Source: Shimia marina (GTDB lineage: Bacteria > Pseudomonadota > Alphaproteobacteria > Rhodobacterales > Rhodobacteraceae). Taken from it: DNA of 64,000 nt. The translations under genes were made by a program, and so were the position numbers. The stretch is taken from the NCBI RefSeq assembly GCF_001458175.1, contig NZ_CYPW01000027.1, forward strand, positions 456,997-520,996. The letters run 5' to 3'. Below are positions 51,575-60,859 of this stretch, piece after piece. Position 1 is the stretch's first letter. Every line of letters starts with the position of its first letter. Under the pieces are notes generated by a model. It was not told where the DNA came from, made no database searches, and worked only from the letters and a program-made list of their open reading frames with translations.

Positions 51575-52689
51575 TTCGCCATCCTCCGTCGCAGATGGAT
51601 CGGATTGGCAGACAAGTTCAATAGTCCTGCGGCAATGGCGAGTCCCAGAAACGCTGGCAAATAGACCAAAGGCCAAGTCTCAGGCGCAGCGCGCACTGGG
51701 GAGTCCATGGCATTTTTCAGCGTTTCCAACAGCACCAAAATGACAAAGGCAATCAGAACTTGGCGCCAAACACCGAATCGACTGAAGCTTCCTGAGATCA
51801 GCATTGCAAATCCGATCAATGCGAAAACAACACACATGATCGGTTGGGAGAACCGTTCGTGAAACTCTTGCGTGATGCGGCCAATACTATCACCAGTTTC
51901 TTCAGCGACCTGAGGAATTTTACCCGCAATTTCCCAACTCGGGTAATGGCGCGCTGACTTCTTCGGAGCAGATTGCGGGTCAATCATTACGCCCACGTCA
52001 TAAGAGAAATCAGCAAAGTTGGTTGTCATCAACTGATTGGTATCTGCGCTAAAAAACTGGGCAAGCCCATCGACCATTACCAGTTTAGGTCCGGATTCAT
52101 CTTGAACGAGATAGGCCTCTGATGCTGTGTACGTCGTTGCACGACCTGGCGTACGATTATCTGACAGGAAAACGTCACGTAGTACGCCATCGGATGTGAT
52201 TTCTCGGATGTAGAATGTCACGCCACTTGAAGGATGAAGAAAAGTACCATCCGTCAAAAGGCGTGCCGTGATGTTTTCAGTAATTTCCTTTTGCCGCTCG
52301 CTCAAAGTCGCGTTGCTGGCAGGCACCAGATAATGTGTCAAAACCGAGAGCATCAAACCTGAAATGATCCCGAATACAGCGACAGGGCGTGCCAACCTCC
52401 AAGGGCTGAAACCTGTGGCCTGCATGACCGTGAGTTCGCTTTCACTGGACAGGCGGTTTGTTACGTAAAGAGTCCCCGCGAACACCGCCATAGGCAACAC
52501 CAAACGGATGACATTGGGTAAGGTTAGAATAGACAATTCAAGGAACACAGACACGTTGTGCCCGCTGGCGATCAGCGTATCAAACAGCGACACAGCCCGA
52601 TTGACCCAATAGACCGACACGAGGATCAGCGCAAAAAAGCCAAACAGGGTCAAGAGCTGCGACAAGATATATCTGTCGAATCTGCTCAC
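51571..52689 (-). CDS. lptF: LPS export ABC transporter permease LptF
   Basis: 372 residues from GTG 52689 (MSRFDRYILSQLLTLFG), with GGGGGA nine bases upstream; a TTG at 52695 is less well placed. Same fold as LptG: three N-terminal helices (LILVSVYWVNRAVSLFDTLI), periplasmic domain, three C-terminal helices. First gene of the operon. The 155-base spacer to the divergent pepA gene must hold both promoters, but I could not pick out clear ones. Confidence 0.93.
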   Translation of the reverse strand: MSRFDRYILSQLLTLFGFFALILVSVYWVNRAVSLFDTLIASGHNVSVFLELSILTLPNVIRLVLPMAVFAGTLYVTNRLSSESELTVMQATGFSPWRLARPVAVFGIISGLMLSVLTHYLVPASNATLSERQKEITENITARLLTDGTFLHPSSGVTFYIREITSDGVLRDVFLSDNRTPGRATTYTASEAYLVQDESGPKLVMVDGLAQFFSADTNQLMTTNFADFSYDVGVMIDPQSAPKKSARHYPSWEIAGKIPQVAEETGDSIGRITQEFHERFSQPIMCVVFALIGFAMLISGSFSRFGVWRQVLIAFVILVLLETLKNAMDSPVRAAPETWPLVYLPAFLGLAIAAGLLNLSANPIHLRRRMAK

Positions 52690-52844
52690 GCCCAAAAATC
52701 CCCCAAGTGCCGTTCTTTGTTTGCGTGCAGTTTAGAGGAATTGCTTAGGTGGTGAAACTGCTAACTGGCGGATGTCATTGGGATCACTCTGGTCAAGCGG
52801 GAAGTCGCGGGTTAGGTGTTTTGTACCATCAACACGGAGAACAG

Positions 52845-54314
52845 ATGATGCGCCCTGTGCAGTTTGCTTTTGAAGAGACACAGTTGGACACGATTGCCGA
52901 CGTAGAAGGACGGATTGCTGTCTTTGTGCCGTCAGAAGGCAACCTTGATCAGGGGGCGCGGCGCATCAATCGGCTGACCAGAGGGGCCATTGAAAAACTG
53001 CGTGAGCAAAAAGGCGCGGACATTGCGGCCGGGACTCATATCGCCTTGGCCTTTCCGGCTGGTTTGAAGGCAGAGGCCGTGGACGTGGTGGTTCTGCCGC
53101 GCCGCTGCTCGGTGGAAGATGCGCGCAAAGCTGGCGCTGCACTTGGCAAGGCGCGCAACGGCTCGGAACTGACCGTGCTGGCGGGCACACATCCCAAAGC
53201 CGCACAGATCGCTTTTGGCATTGCGATGCGCGACTATGGGTTTGCGGATCACAAAACCGCAGAGGCCAAAGATGATGCACGTGCAGTGTGCATGATGGTG
53301 AGCAAGCCCGACGATGTTGAAGCAGCAGCAGCACCTTTGCTGGCAGTTGCGGAGGGAACGTTTTTCACGCGCGATCTTGTCAATGAGCCTGCCAATGTAT
53401 TGGCCACAACAGAGTTTGCCGATCGTCTTGTTGCTTTGAAAGATCTTGGTGTTGAGGTTGAGGTCCTGAACGAAGCCGCACTCAAAGATCTGGGAATGGG
53501 CGCGCTTTTGTCGGTTGGTGAGGGTTCCGAAAGCCCTTCGAAAGTGGTTGTCATGCAGTGGAACGGTGGGGAAAAAGACGCCGCGCCGCTGGCGTTGGTT
53601 GGTAAAGGTGTTGTTTTTGACACCGGGGGTATTTCTCTCAAACCTGCGGCGGGTATGGAAGACATGACCATGGACATGGGCGGTGCCGGCGTGGTCGCAG
53701 GGGCGATGAAGGCTCTGGCACTTCGCAAGGCAAAAGCCAATGTGGTTGGGCTTGTGGGGCTGGTTGAGAACATGCCGTCTGGGCGTGCGACCCGCCCAGG
53801 TGATGTTGTGACATCGATGAAAGGTGACACCATCGAAGTGATCAACACCGATGCAGAAGGCCGTTTGGTGCTGTGTGACGTGATGCATTATGCCCAAGAT
53901 CGTTTCAAACCCGCTGGCATGATTGATTTGGCAACCCTGACGGGGGCGATCATCATTGGTTTGGGGCATGACAATGCCGGTGTGTTTTCCAATGATGACA
54001 CGCTGTGTAATGCCTTTTTGAAGGCAGCAGGTGCTGAAGGTGAAGGTGCGTGGCGCATGCCCTTGGGCAGCGGCTATGCCAAACAGCTGAAATCGCGCAT
54101 TGCGGATGTCAAAAACGTCGGCGGGCGACCTGCAGGATCCATTACGGCTGCGGAGTTTCTGCAGAGGTTTGTGCAGGACGGAACGCCTTGGATTCACCTC
54201 GATATTGCCGGTGTGGCCAGTGTGAAATCTGAGACCGCGCTTGCGCCAGCGGGCGCCACGGGCTGGGGTGTGAGCGCCCTGAGCCGCCTTGTGGCAGACC
54301 ATTTCGAGGAGTAA
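52845..54314 (+). CDS. pepA: Leucyl aminopeptidase (M17 family)
   Basis: 489 residues from ATG 52845 (or 52848). Zinc/manganese aminopeptidase. Catalytic domain from about residue 180: VGKGVVFDTGGISLKPAAGMEDMTMDMGGAG with the metal-binding Lys/Asp, and the M17 signature NTDAEGRLVLCD. It removes N-terminal residues from peptides; some relatives also bind DNA. The start of holC overlaps its stop by one base. Confidence 0.96.
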   Translation: MMRPVQFAFEETQLDTIADVEGRIAVFVPSEGNLDQGARRINRLTRGAIEKLREQKGADIAAGTHIALAFPAGLKAEAVDVVVLPRRCSVEDARKAGAALGKARNGSELTVLAGTHPKAAQIAFGIAMRDYGFADHKTAEAKDDARAVCMMVSKPDDVEAAAAPLLAVAEGTFFTRDLVNEPANVLATTEFADRLVALKDLGVEVEVLNEAALKDLGMGALLSVGEGSESPSKVVVMQWNGGEKDAAPLALVGKGVVFDTGGISLKPAAGMEDMTMDMGGAGVVAGAMKALALRKAKANVVGLVGLVENMPSGRATRPGDVVTSMKGDTIEVINTDAEGRLVLCDVMHYAQDRFKPAGMIDLATLTGAIIIGLGHDNAGVFSNDDTLCNAFLKAAGAEGEGAWRMPLGSGYAKQLKSRIADVKNVGGRPAGSITAAEFLQRFVQDGTPWIHLDIAGVASVKSETALAPAGATGWGVSALSRLVADHFEE

Positions 54315-54787
54315 TGCGCGTGGGTGCGGCTTATTTCTACCACCTGACCCAGGCATCCATGGATGTGACCTTGCCGCGGCTTTTAGAAAAGGCGCGCGGG
54401 GCAGGGTGGAGAATTGCCGTGCGCGGTGTTGATCCCGGCCGCATGGAGTGGCTTGATCAGAAACTATGGCTTTTGGGCGAGGAGAGTTTTCTTGCCCATG
54501 GCCTTGCTGGTGGCGCACATGATGCCATGCAACCCATTCTTCTGACCACTGAGACGATGTTGGCCAATGGAGCAACATGTGTGATGTCGGTGGATGGCGC
54601 ACAGGTCAGCGCAGAAGAAGTTCAGGCCTCGGATCGGGTCTGTATCTTATTTGATGGTCATGACCCGGAGGCAGTGCAGCACGCGCGCGGACAGTGGAAA
54701 GCGCTGACCGATGGGGGCTGTGCCGCGCAATATTGGTCTGAGGAAAGTGGCAACTGGCAGAAGAAGGCCGAAAGCGGTGCTGCCTGA
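54314..54787 (+). CDS. holC: DNA polymerase III chi subunit
   Basis: 157 residues. Links the clamp loader to single-strand binding protein at the replication fork. GAAYFYHLTQASMDVTLPRLLEKARGAGWRIAV, LDQKLWLLGEESFLAHGLAGG and RVCILFDGHDPEAVQHARGQWKAL are typical. The pepA-holC order is widespread in Proteobacteria, which supports the call. Convergent with the protease gene 14 bases on. Confidence 0.94.
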   Translation: MRVGAAYFYHLTQASMDVTLPRLLEKARGAGWRIAVRGVDPGRMEWLDQKLWLLGEESFLAHGLAGGAHDAMQPILLTTETMLANGATCVMSVDGAQVSAEEVQASDRVCILFDGHDPEAVQHARGQWKALTDGGCAAQYWSEESGNWQKKAESGAA

Positions 54788-54801
54788 CATGAAACGGTCG
54801 C

Positions 54802-55383
54802 TTAGCGGATCAGGATCAGCCTGTTTCCTGCGATGGTGATCTGTTCGAAACGTTCCAGATAGCTCATGCCCAGCAGGGATTGTGACATCTCGCCTTCATT
54901 CACGCTGGCACGCACATCGTGGTCTTCAATGCCGCTGAAAGAGACATCTTCCAGCCAAACAGGGGCGGTGCGCACTTCGCCATTGGCGGTCATGGCGCGC
55001 CCGAAGTAAGGTAGATTGTCAGGGTCCAGTCCGGCGCGGCGGGCATCCGCCTGTGTCAAAACAAGATCTGTGGCCCCCGTGTCGACAACAAATCGAATAG
55101 ACGCGCCATTGATGTCGAGATTTGCGTAAAAATGCCCATCCGCGTTGCGTGGAATCTCGATCCGGCCATCCTCGGCAAGCACGGACTGCATTGGGCGCAC
55201 CGAATGTTGAATGTCTTCCCAAAGCCCAACAAGAGCGATGGCCCCTAAAAAGATAAGCGCCCAGATCGCCGCGTGGCGGAGGGTTTGTCCGAGGTTGATG
55301 CGGCCCGAAGAAAGAAACCAGATCAGGACCATGATCAACAGAAGTGCCATATAGATAAGGTGGCCAACATCAAATTCGCTCAT
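54802..55383 (-). CDS. Membrane-anchored retropepsin-like aspartic protease (TIGR02281 type)
   Basis: 193 residues with hydrophobic segments at about 8-22 and 33-52, then a single clan AA domain. The catalytic motif is FVVDTGATDLVLT (DTGA near residue 115) with a second strand SLLGMSYLERFEQI. One domain only, so the active form would be a dimer as in retropepsins. It probably faces the periplasm. The physiological substrate is unknown. Confidence 0.88.
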   Translation of the reverse strand: MSEFDVGHLIYMALLLIMVLIWFLSSGRINLGQTLRHAAIWALIFLGAIALVGLWEDIQHSVRPMQSVLAEDGRIEIPRNADGHFYANLDINGASIRFVVDTGATDLVLTQADARRAGLDPDNLPYFGRAMTANGEVRTAPVWLEDVSFSGIEDHDVRASVNEGEMSQSLLGMSYLERFEQITIAGNRLILIR

Positions 55384-55402
55384 GGCGGTGTCTTTCTTTG
55401 GT

Positions 55403-56029
55403 CTAGCCGGCCATCAGGCCAAAGTCTTTCAATCCATCCAATATGAATTGCACCGCCAATGCCGCCAACAACATGCCAAGCAGGCGTGTGATGACGGTAA
55501 TGCCGGTACGGCCGAGAAGGCGCTCGAGAAACCCTGCGGTCAGAAATAGGCAAAATACAATACTTAACACGAGAAGTGCGACGCCAAGGACCGCAACGGT
55601 GGTCTGCACGCCGCTTTCCTGACCTGCCAAAAGGATCACAGATGTGATTGCACCTGGCCCCGCCAAGAGCGGTATGGCCAGAGGGAAGATGGAGGGATCG
55701 GGGTAGTCCTCCTCTGCTTCTTCGGCTTGATCTTCGCGCCGTTTGGTACGGCGTTCAAATAGCATGTCCAGGGCCGTCAGAAATAGGAGGATCCCACCCG
55801 CAATGCGGAAGGCTGGCATGGAGATGCCAATGCCATTCAATACTGCCTCGCCCAAAAATGCGAAGACAGACAAAATGATGAAAGCGGTGACACATGCGCG
55901 AATGGCAATCATGCGTCGTTGCTGCGCAGGCACGCCCTGTGTCAAGGACACATAGATCGGGAAGAGCCCGATTGGGTCTATGATGACGAAGAGCGTCACA
56001 AAGGCCGTGATAAAGGCGGCGCTGTCCAT
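55403..56029 (-). CDS. MarC family integral membrane protein
   Basis: 208 residues, six hydrophobic segments. FVTLFVIIDPIGLFPIYVSLTQ, FRIAGGILLFLTALDMLF and PLAIPLLAGPGAITSVILL are characteristic of MarC/UPF0056. Despite its name the family has no proven drug-resistance role. Same direction as the protease gene, 19 bases upstream of it; AGGGAG precedes the ATG. Confidence 0.93.
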   Translation of the reverse strand: MDSAAFITAFVTLFVIIDPIGLFPIYVSLTQGVPAQQRRMIAIRACVTAFIILSVFAFLGEAVLNGIGISMPAFRIAGGILLFLTALDMLFERRTKRREDQAEEAEEDYPDPSIFPLAIPLLAGPGAITSVILLAGQESGVQTTVAVLGVALLVLSIVFCLFLTAGFLERLLGRTGITVITRLLGMLLAALAVQFILDGLKDFGLMAG

Positions 56030-56071
56030 AGTGTTTGGGTGCTCCCTCTTAGAGTGACGTTGAGGCTACGG

Positions 56072-57922
56072 TCAGCTCTCGGCCTTTTCCAGCTTTTCCA
56101 GCGCCTTCATCCAAAGATCTTCGGCGCGGTCTTGGGCATCTCGGACTTCGGCGTATTTCTTCTGCCAGATTTCCATTTCGCCAAGTTTGTCACCCTCATA
56201 AAATGACGGATCGGCAAGTTTGGTGGCAAGTTTGTCTGCCATCTCATTAAGCTTCTCGATCCGTTGTTCTGATTTCCTGACGTCTGCGCGCAGAGCCAAG
56301 ATTTCATCACGGCTTGCTTTCTTGGCGACGGGTTTGGGCTTGGGTTTGGAGCCTGCAGGTTTCTCAGCTGTCAGCAAAAGTTTGCGATAGGCTTGCAGGT
56401 CATCCTCATAGGGTTTCACTGTTCCGTCTTTTACCAACCAAAGTCGATCGGCCACCAAAGTGAGCAGATGCATGTCGTGGCTGACCAGAATAACCGCACC
56501 GGTGTAGGCGGTGAGCGCCTCCACCAAGGCCTCGCGGCTCTCGATATCAAGGTGGTTGGTCGGTTCGTCAAGGATAAGCAGGTGCGGCGCATCCAAGGTG
56601 GCCAGCAAGAGCGACAGGCGTGCTTTTTGCCCACCTGACAGGCGTCCTACTTCGGTCTCCGCTTGCGCAGCTGCGAGGCCAAAGCCAGCAAGCCGTGCAC
56701 GCAGGCGCGCTTGACCTTCTGCGGGGCGCTCGCGCATCAGGTGCTGAATTGGGGTTTCATCGACATAAAGCTCATCCACCTGATGCTGCGCAAAAAAGCC
56801 GATGCGCAGTTTGGAGGATGTGGTGAATTTGCCGCCCATGGGATCAAGACGGCTGGACAGAAGTTTTGCAAGCGTGGATTTACCCTGACCGTTTTTGCCC
56901 AGAAGCGCGATGCGATCATCCTGATCAATACGCAGGTTCAGGTTTTTTAGCACCACCTTGTCGTCATAGCCGGTGGATCCACCTTCAATCGCAATGATGG
57001 GCGGCGAAAGCTCTTCGGGTTTGGGGAAGGTGAACACAACACGCGCCGCATCTTCGGGCGCGGTGATGGGCGTCATCTTCTCCAGCATTTTCACACGGCT
57101 TTGCGCCTGTTTGGCTTTTGACGCTTTGGCTTTGAAGCGATCGACAAAGGCTTGCAGATGTTCACGCTGCGCTTGTTGTTTCTTGGCGGCTGCGGCCTGA
57201 ACCGCGCGCTGCTCGGCACGCTGGCGGGCAAATTGATCATATGGGCCGGTATAATAAGCCAGCTTTCGTTCATCCAAATGAAGGATCGCGCCAACAGAGC
57301 GATTGAGAAGCTCACGGTCGTGCGAAATGATGAGAACAGTATGCGGATATTTGACCAGATAGTTCTCAAGCCACAGCGCGCCTTCGAGATCGAGATAGTT
57401 GGTCGGCTCATCCAACAGCAGGTAGTCCGGCTGAGAGAACAATACAGCGGCCAAGGCGACGCGCATGCGCCAACCTCCGGAATAGTCGGAGCAGGGACGC
57501 AGTTGATCCTCATGATCAAAGCCCAGCCCTTTCAGGATAGAGGCGGCGCGGGCCTCTGCACTCCAGGCGTCAATGTCGCTCAGGCGGGTTTGAATTTCGG
57601 CGATGCGGTCTGAGTCGGTGGCGGTTTCCGCTTCAGCGAGCAAGGCCGCGCGTTCTTTGTCAGCGGCCAAAACAGTGTCGATCAGAGACACTTCGTTAGA
57701 GGGCACTTCCTGTGCGACTCCGCCGATGCGCGCGCGGTGGGGCAGGGTAATGCTGCCGCCTTCGAGTGACAACTCTCCGCGGATCAAGCGGAACAGAGTG
57801 GTTTTTCCGGCCCCGTTGCGGCCGATCAGACCCACTTTGTGGCCGGTGGGAATGGTCGCTGAGGCGCCTTCAAACAGAGGGCGGCCTTCGACGGAATAGG
57901 CGATGTCTGAGATCTTAAGCAT
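56072..57922 (-). CDS. ABC-F family ATPase
   Basis: 616 residues from ATG 57922 ([19 protein letters not shown]). Two ABC domains without membrane segments. First: [34 protein letters not shown]. Second: [34 protein letters not shown]. The linker at about 240-300 is rich in Lys, Ala and Gln, and a C-terminal coiled coil (550-616) follows a Lys/Pro-rich stretch. ABC-F proteins act on ribosomes. The long linker and C-terminal domain resemble Uup/YheS-type members. Confidence 0.92.
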   Translation of the reverse strand: MLKISDIAYSVEGRPLFEGASATIPTGHKVGLIGRNGAGKTTLFRLIRGELSLEGGSITLPHRARIGGVAQEVPSNEVSLIDTVLAADKERAALLAEAETATDSDRIAEIQTRLSDIDAWSAEARAASILKGLGFDHEDQLRPCSDYSGGWRMRVALAAVLFSQPDYLLLDEPTNYLDLEGALWLENYLVKYPHTVLIISHDRELLNRSVGAILHLDERKLAYYTGPYDQFARQRAEQRAVQAAAAKKQQAQREHLQAFVDRFKAKASKAKQAQSRVKMLEKMTPITAPEDAARVVFTFPKPEELSPPIIAIEGGSTGYDDKVVLKNLNLRIDQDDRIALLGKNGQGKSTLAKLLSSRLDPMGGKFTTSSKLRIGFFAQHQVDELYVDETPIQHLMRERPAEGQARLRARLAGFGLAAAQAETEVGRLSGGQKARLSLLLATLDAPHLLILDEPTNHLDIESREALVEALTAYTGAVILVSHDMHLLTLVADRLWLVKDGTVKPYEDDLQAYRKLLLTAEKPAGSKPKPKPVAKKASRDEILALRADVRKSEQRIEKLNEMADKLATKLADPSFYEGDKLGEMEIWQKKYAEVRDAQDRAEDLWMKALEKLEKAES

Positions 57923-58055
57923 GATGCGGGTTTGGCGCAGTATTGCAGCGGCGTCAATCATCGCTTTTCAAGTGTCCAAACCCATGCTATCGGAGCGCCA
58001 ATTCGAATGCTGGCCAGACACGGTGTATGGCCCTCAGTTTAATGGAGATACAGAC

Positions 58056-58478
58056 ATGGCTCTGGAACGCACCTTCTCGATCATCAAACCCGATGCCACC
58101 CGCCGCAACCTGACCGGCGCAATCAACGCCAAGTTCGAAGAAGCTGGCCTGCGTATCGTTGCACAAAAGCGCATCCACCTGACCAAAGCGCAGGCAGGTG
58201 TGTTTTACGCGGTTCACGCAGAGCGTCCTTTCTACGACGAACTGTGCGAATTCATGGCCTCCGCACCAATCGTTGCACAGGTTCTGGAAGGTGAAGGCGC
58301 GATCGCGAAAAACCGCGAAGTCATGGGCGCAACCAACCCAGCAGATGCAGCACCAGGCACGATCCGCGCCGAGTTCGCTGAATCCGTTGGCGAAAACTCC
58401 GTGCACGGTTCCGACGCGCCTGAAACAGCAGCGGTAGAAATCGCATACTTCTTCTCCGGCCTAGAGCTGGTGGGCTAA
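58056..58478 (+). CDS. ndk: Nucleoside diphosphate kinase
   Basis: 140 residues from ATG 58056 ([17 protein letters not shown]). Transfers the gamma phosphate of ATP to other nucleoside diphosphates through a phosphohistidine; the active-site His is in [13 protein letters not shown]. Family-standard length. Codon use is more strongly biased than its neighbours, as for a highly expressed gene. Ends at a strong terminator. Confidence 0.97.
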   Translation: MALERTFSIIKPDATRRNLTGAINAKFEEAGLRIVAQKRIHLTKAQAGVFYAVHAERPFYDELCEFMASAPIVAQVLEGEGAIAKNREVMGATNPADAAPGTIRAEFAESVGENSVHGSDAPETAAVEIAYFFSGLELVG

Positions 58479-58509
58479 GCCTGACCGTTTCACGGATGAC
58501 GATTTTTGA

Positions 58510-58538
58510 GCGCGGGAGGGCAACCTTCCGCGCTTTTC
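58510..58538 (+). terminator. Rho-independent terminator of ndk
   Basis: GCGCGGGAGG (58510-58519) pairs with CCTTCCGCGC (58524-58533), loop GCAA, followed by TTTTCGTTT. Confidence 0.88.
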
Positions 58539-58567
58539 GTTTGATGTGCCTATGGTGAGGAGGTGCA

Positions 58568-58620
58568 AAGGGGCCAGCCCCTCTGGTTCCCCGGGGACTT
58601 TTGGGGGCAAATGAAACAGG
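58568..58620 (+). repeat. Dispersed intergenic repeat, copy 2
   Basis: Begins with a small hairpin (AGGGGC-CA-GCCCCT), continues TTCCCCGGGGACTTTTGG and ends GGGCAAATGAAAC. The second half is similar in order and spacing to 46051-46088. It lies between the ndk terminator and the convergent TfoX-type gene. Confidence 0.5.
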
Positions 58621-58629
58621 GAACGTGGA

Positions 58630-58974
58630 TCAGAGCGCGGATTTTTCAATCACGCCGATCTTGTCGAGCCATGCCTCAAGCTCATTTGTGGCATTGACTT
58701 TTGGGGTAAGTGTTTTGGCTTTGAGCGCATCAAAACGTGCGCGCAGCTCTGCTTTTTCCTTACCTTTGCAATCGTTCCAGGGGCGCCCTTGGAGCCCCAT
58801 AACGAGTACGTAGTAGCCAATGAAATGGGGGCGTGTGCCCGATCTGAGCAGTCTTGTGTAGGTTTCGTCGGCTCCCAAGGCGCGGAGTTCTTCCGCTGAG
58901 TGAATACCCGCTTTGTGGCAGGCAGCCTCGACCGCGGGACCAAGATTGCGAATGGAAGAAACCGGTGTGCTCAT
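58630..58974 (-). CDS. TfoX/Sxy C-terminal domain protein
   Basis: 114 residues. The helix-hairpin-helix-like TfoX C-terminal domain is clear: IRNLGPAVEAACHKAGIHSAEELRALGADETYTRLLRSG, then the family's YYVLVMGLQGRPWNDC. The TfoX N-terminal domain is absent. TfoX regulates competence in gammaproteobacteria, but stand-alone C-terminal domain proteins have no defined role known to me. Confidence 0.88.
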   Translation of the reverse strand: MSTPVSSIRNLGPAVEAACHKAGIHSAEELRALGADETYTRLLRSGTRPHFIGYYVLVMGLQGRPWNDCKGKEKAELRARFDALKAKTLTPKVNATNELEAWLDKIGVIEKSAL

Positions 58975-59060
58975 GCCCTATTTGGTGACATGGGGCAAAT
59001 TTGATTTCAAGCCAATTGGCGGTTAGCTGTTTTTAATCGCGTTTCTCTAGAGACTGTTGG

Positions 59061-59180
59061 TCAAATCATCGCCCAGTCGGAAAATACCGGTTTGGGAGCA
59101 GACCCATTGGTTTTGGCGGGTTTGTCCTGACGCGCAGGTTTTGCCGGTTGTGCGGCGAGATCTTTTGCGGAATGAGCCAT
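59061..59180 (-). CDS. Candidate small protein, 39 residues
   Basis: ATG 59180 to TGA, with AAAGG seven bases before the start. The protein begins MAHSAKDLAAQ, continues with a Lys/Ala/Pro-rich middle and ends in PVFSDWAMI. It is hydrophilic with no membrane segment. The clear ribosome site and an otherwise empty 433-base spacer support a real gene. I do not recognise it. Confidence 0.5.
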   Translation of the reverse strand: MAHSAKDLAAQPAKPARQDKPAKTNGSAPKPVFSDWAMI

Positions 59181-59407
59181 AACTGAGCCTTTCGTTCAAA
59201 GTTGTGCAGACCGTCTTAGAAGACTGCGTGTTAAACTATGACGTCAGCTTGCCCGGTTGTTTTGATTGCGGAGTGCTCAAATTAGGGCATTTTTTTGCAC
59301 TAAAGGCTCAATTCTATTCTTTTGCGTGGCAGTCTGGCGCGGTTCAAACCTACTTGCCATAAACGAGACGATCGATACGCTAAGCCGGCTTAGAGGGGAA
59401 TTTGCAC

Positions 59408-60817
59408 ATGTGGACGAGCTTGATCGCTGCCGGCATCCTGCTGCTGGAGTTGAGTGCCGCTTATTGTGGATGGCGGGCTATTTCTTCGGCGCGGACTGCG
59501 CAGGGGGCCATGGGCTGGGTGTTGTTCCTGATATTTGCGCCAGTTTTTGCGGTGCCTTTGTATTTGTTTTTCGGTCATCACCGATTTTCACACTATACAG
59601 TTGCACGAAGGAACTCTGCCCTTATTCATGCGGGATTAAGTTCTTTTCACGAGACACACCGACCCGTCACGCCTTTGCCACAGGTGGCGTATGCTTTAGA
59701 AAAAGTAGCGGATCTGGACACCATGCGCGGCAACAGTATGTCGCTTCTGAAAAATGGCGAAGCCACTTTTGAAGCGATTTTTTCAGCCATTGATGCAGCC
59801 GAACACTATGTCTTGGTGCAGTTCTATATTTTTCGCGATGATGCATTGGGTGGGCAACTTAAGGACCATTTGATCGCCGCCGCCAAGCGCGGTGTCTCTG
59901 TTGCCTTCCTGTATGATCAAGTTGGCAGCCTCCGCCTTTCTCAAGCTTATTTGGATGAGTTAAGCGCCGCGGGGGTGAAAGTACCGACAAATGCCGAAAT
60001 GCGTGGACCTAAGACGCGTTTCCAAATCAATTTCCGAAATCACCGGAAGACCGTGGTGGTTGATGGTCGCGTTGGTTTCATCGGCGGGCATAATGTGGGG
60101 GACGAGTATCTTGGCAAAGACCCTGCATTGGGCACCTGGCGGGACACGCATATCAAACTTCTGGGGCCTGTGGTGATGCAGTTGCAGCTCGTTTTTGCCG
60201 AAGACTGGCATTGGGTGACAGATGAGGTTTTGGGCGATGCGCTAAATTGGGCTCCGGAAACGGTGCATGAGGATATGAACGCGCTACTGGTGCCCACGGG
60301 GCCGGCTGACCGGCTTGAAACCGGAGCCTTGATGTTCTTCGCTGCCATTTGCGCAGCCAAAGAGCGTGTTTGGATTGCCTCACCCTATTTTGTGCCTGAT
60401 CGTGATATTCTGAGCGCCCTAAAAGTCGCCGCCATGCGTGGCGTGGATGTGCGTCTTTTGCTGCCAAGTACAATTGACCATCGTATCGTCTGGTTGGCGC
60501 GCTTTGCCTTCTTTGATGAAGTGCGTTTGGCCGGCGTTAAAATTTATGGCTATCAGCCGGGCTTTATGCATCAAAAGGTGATTTTGGTGGATGATATTTT
60601 GGCGGGCGTTGGCACGACCAATCTCGACAATCGCTCATTCCGGTTGAACTTTGAAGCGATGGCGATGTTTTTTGATCCGCGCGCTGCGCAAGACGTGGCG
60701 CAGATGCTTGAAACGGACTTTGAACAAGCCGAATTGCTTGAGATGCCACTTTCAGAGCATCCCTGGCACGTCCGTTATGGGGCACCGATCGCACGTCTGT
60801 TTGCTCCGATCCTATAG
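59408..60817 (+). CDS. cls: Cardiolipin synthase
   Basis: 469 residues from ATG 59408, with GGGGA eight bases upstream. Two N-terminal membrane segments (AGILLLELSAAYCGWRAI, GWVLFLIFAPVFAVPLYLFFG). Two phospholipase D motifs follow: HRKTVVVDGRVGFIGGHN (near 205) and HQKVILVDDILAGVGTTNLDNRS (near 385). Each carries the HxKx4D catalytic set. It joins two phosphatidylglycerol molecules to cardiolipin. Confidence 0.94.
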   Translation: MWTSLIAAGILLLELSAAYCGWRAISSARTAQGAMGWVLFLIFAPVFAVPLYLFFGHHRFSHYTVARRNSALIHAGLSSFHETHRPVTPLPQVAYALEKVADLDTMRGNSMSLLKNGEATFEAIFSAIDAAEHYVLVQFYIFRDDALGGQLKDHLIAAAKRGVSVAFLYDQVGSLRLSQAYLDELSAAGVKVPTNAEMRGPKTRFQINFRNHRKTVVVDGRVGFIGGHNVGDEYLGKDPALGTWRDTHIKLLGPVVMQLQLVFAEDWHWVTDEVLGDALNWAPETVHEDMNALLVPTGPADRLETGALMFFAAICAAKERVWIASPYFVPDRDILSALKVAAMRGVDVRLLLPSTIDHRIVWLARFAFFDEVRLAGVKIYGYQPGFMHQKVILVDDILAGVGTTNLDNRSFRLNFEAMAMFFDPRAAQDVAQMLETDFEQAELLEMPLSEHPWHVRYGAPIARLFAPIL

Positions 60818-60859
60818 ATCGGTAGCGCAGACATCTTTAAGGGGGTGTCCGACTTGATG

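Noticed and set aside
52932-54602. A 556-codon open frame on the minus strand, antisense to pepA and holC
   Set aside because: It mirrors the codon pattern of pepA, has a low-complexity His/Cys/Arg-rich translation and no ribosome site. The plus-strand proteins are clear family members.
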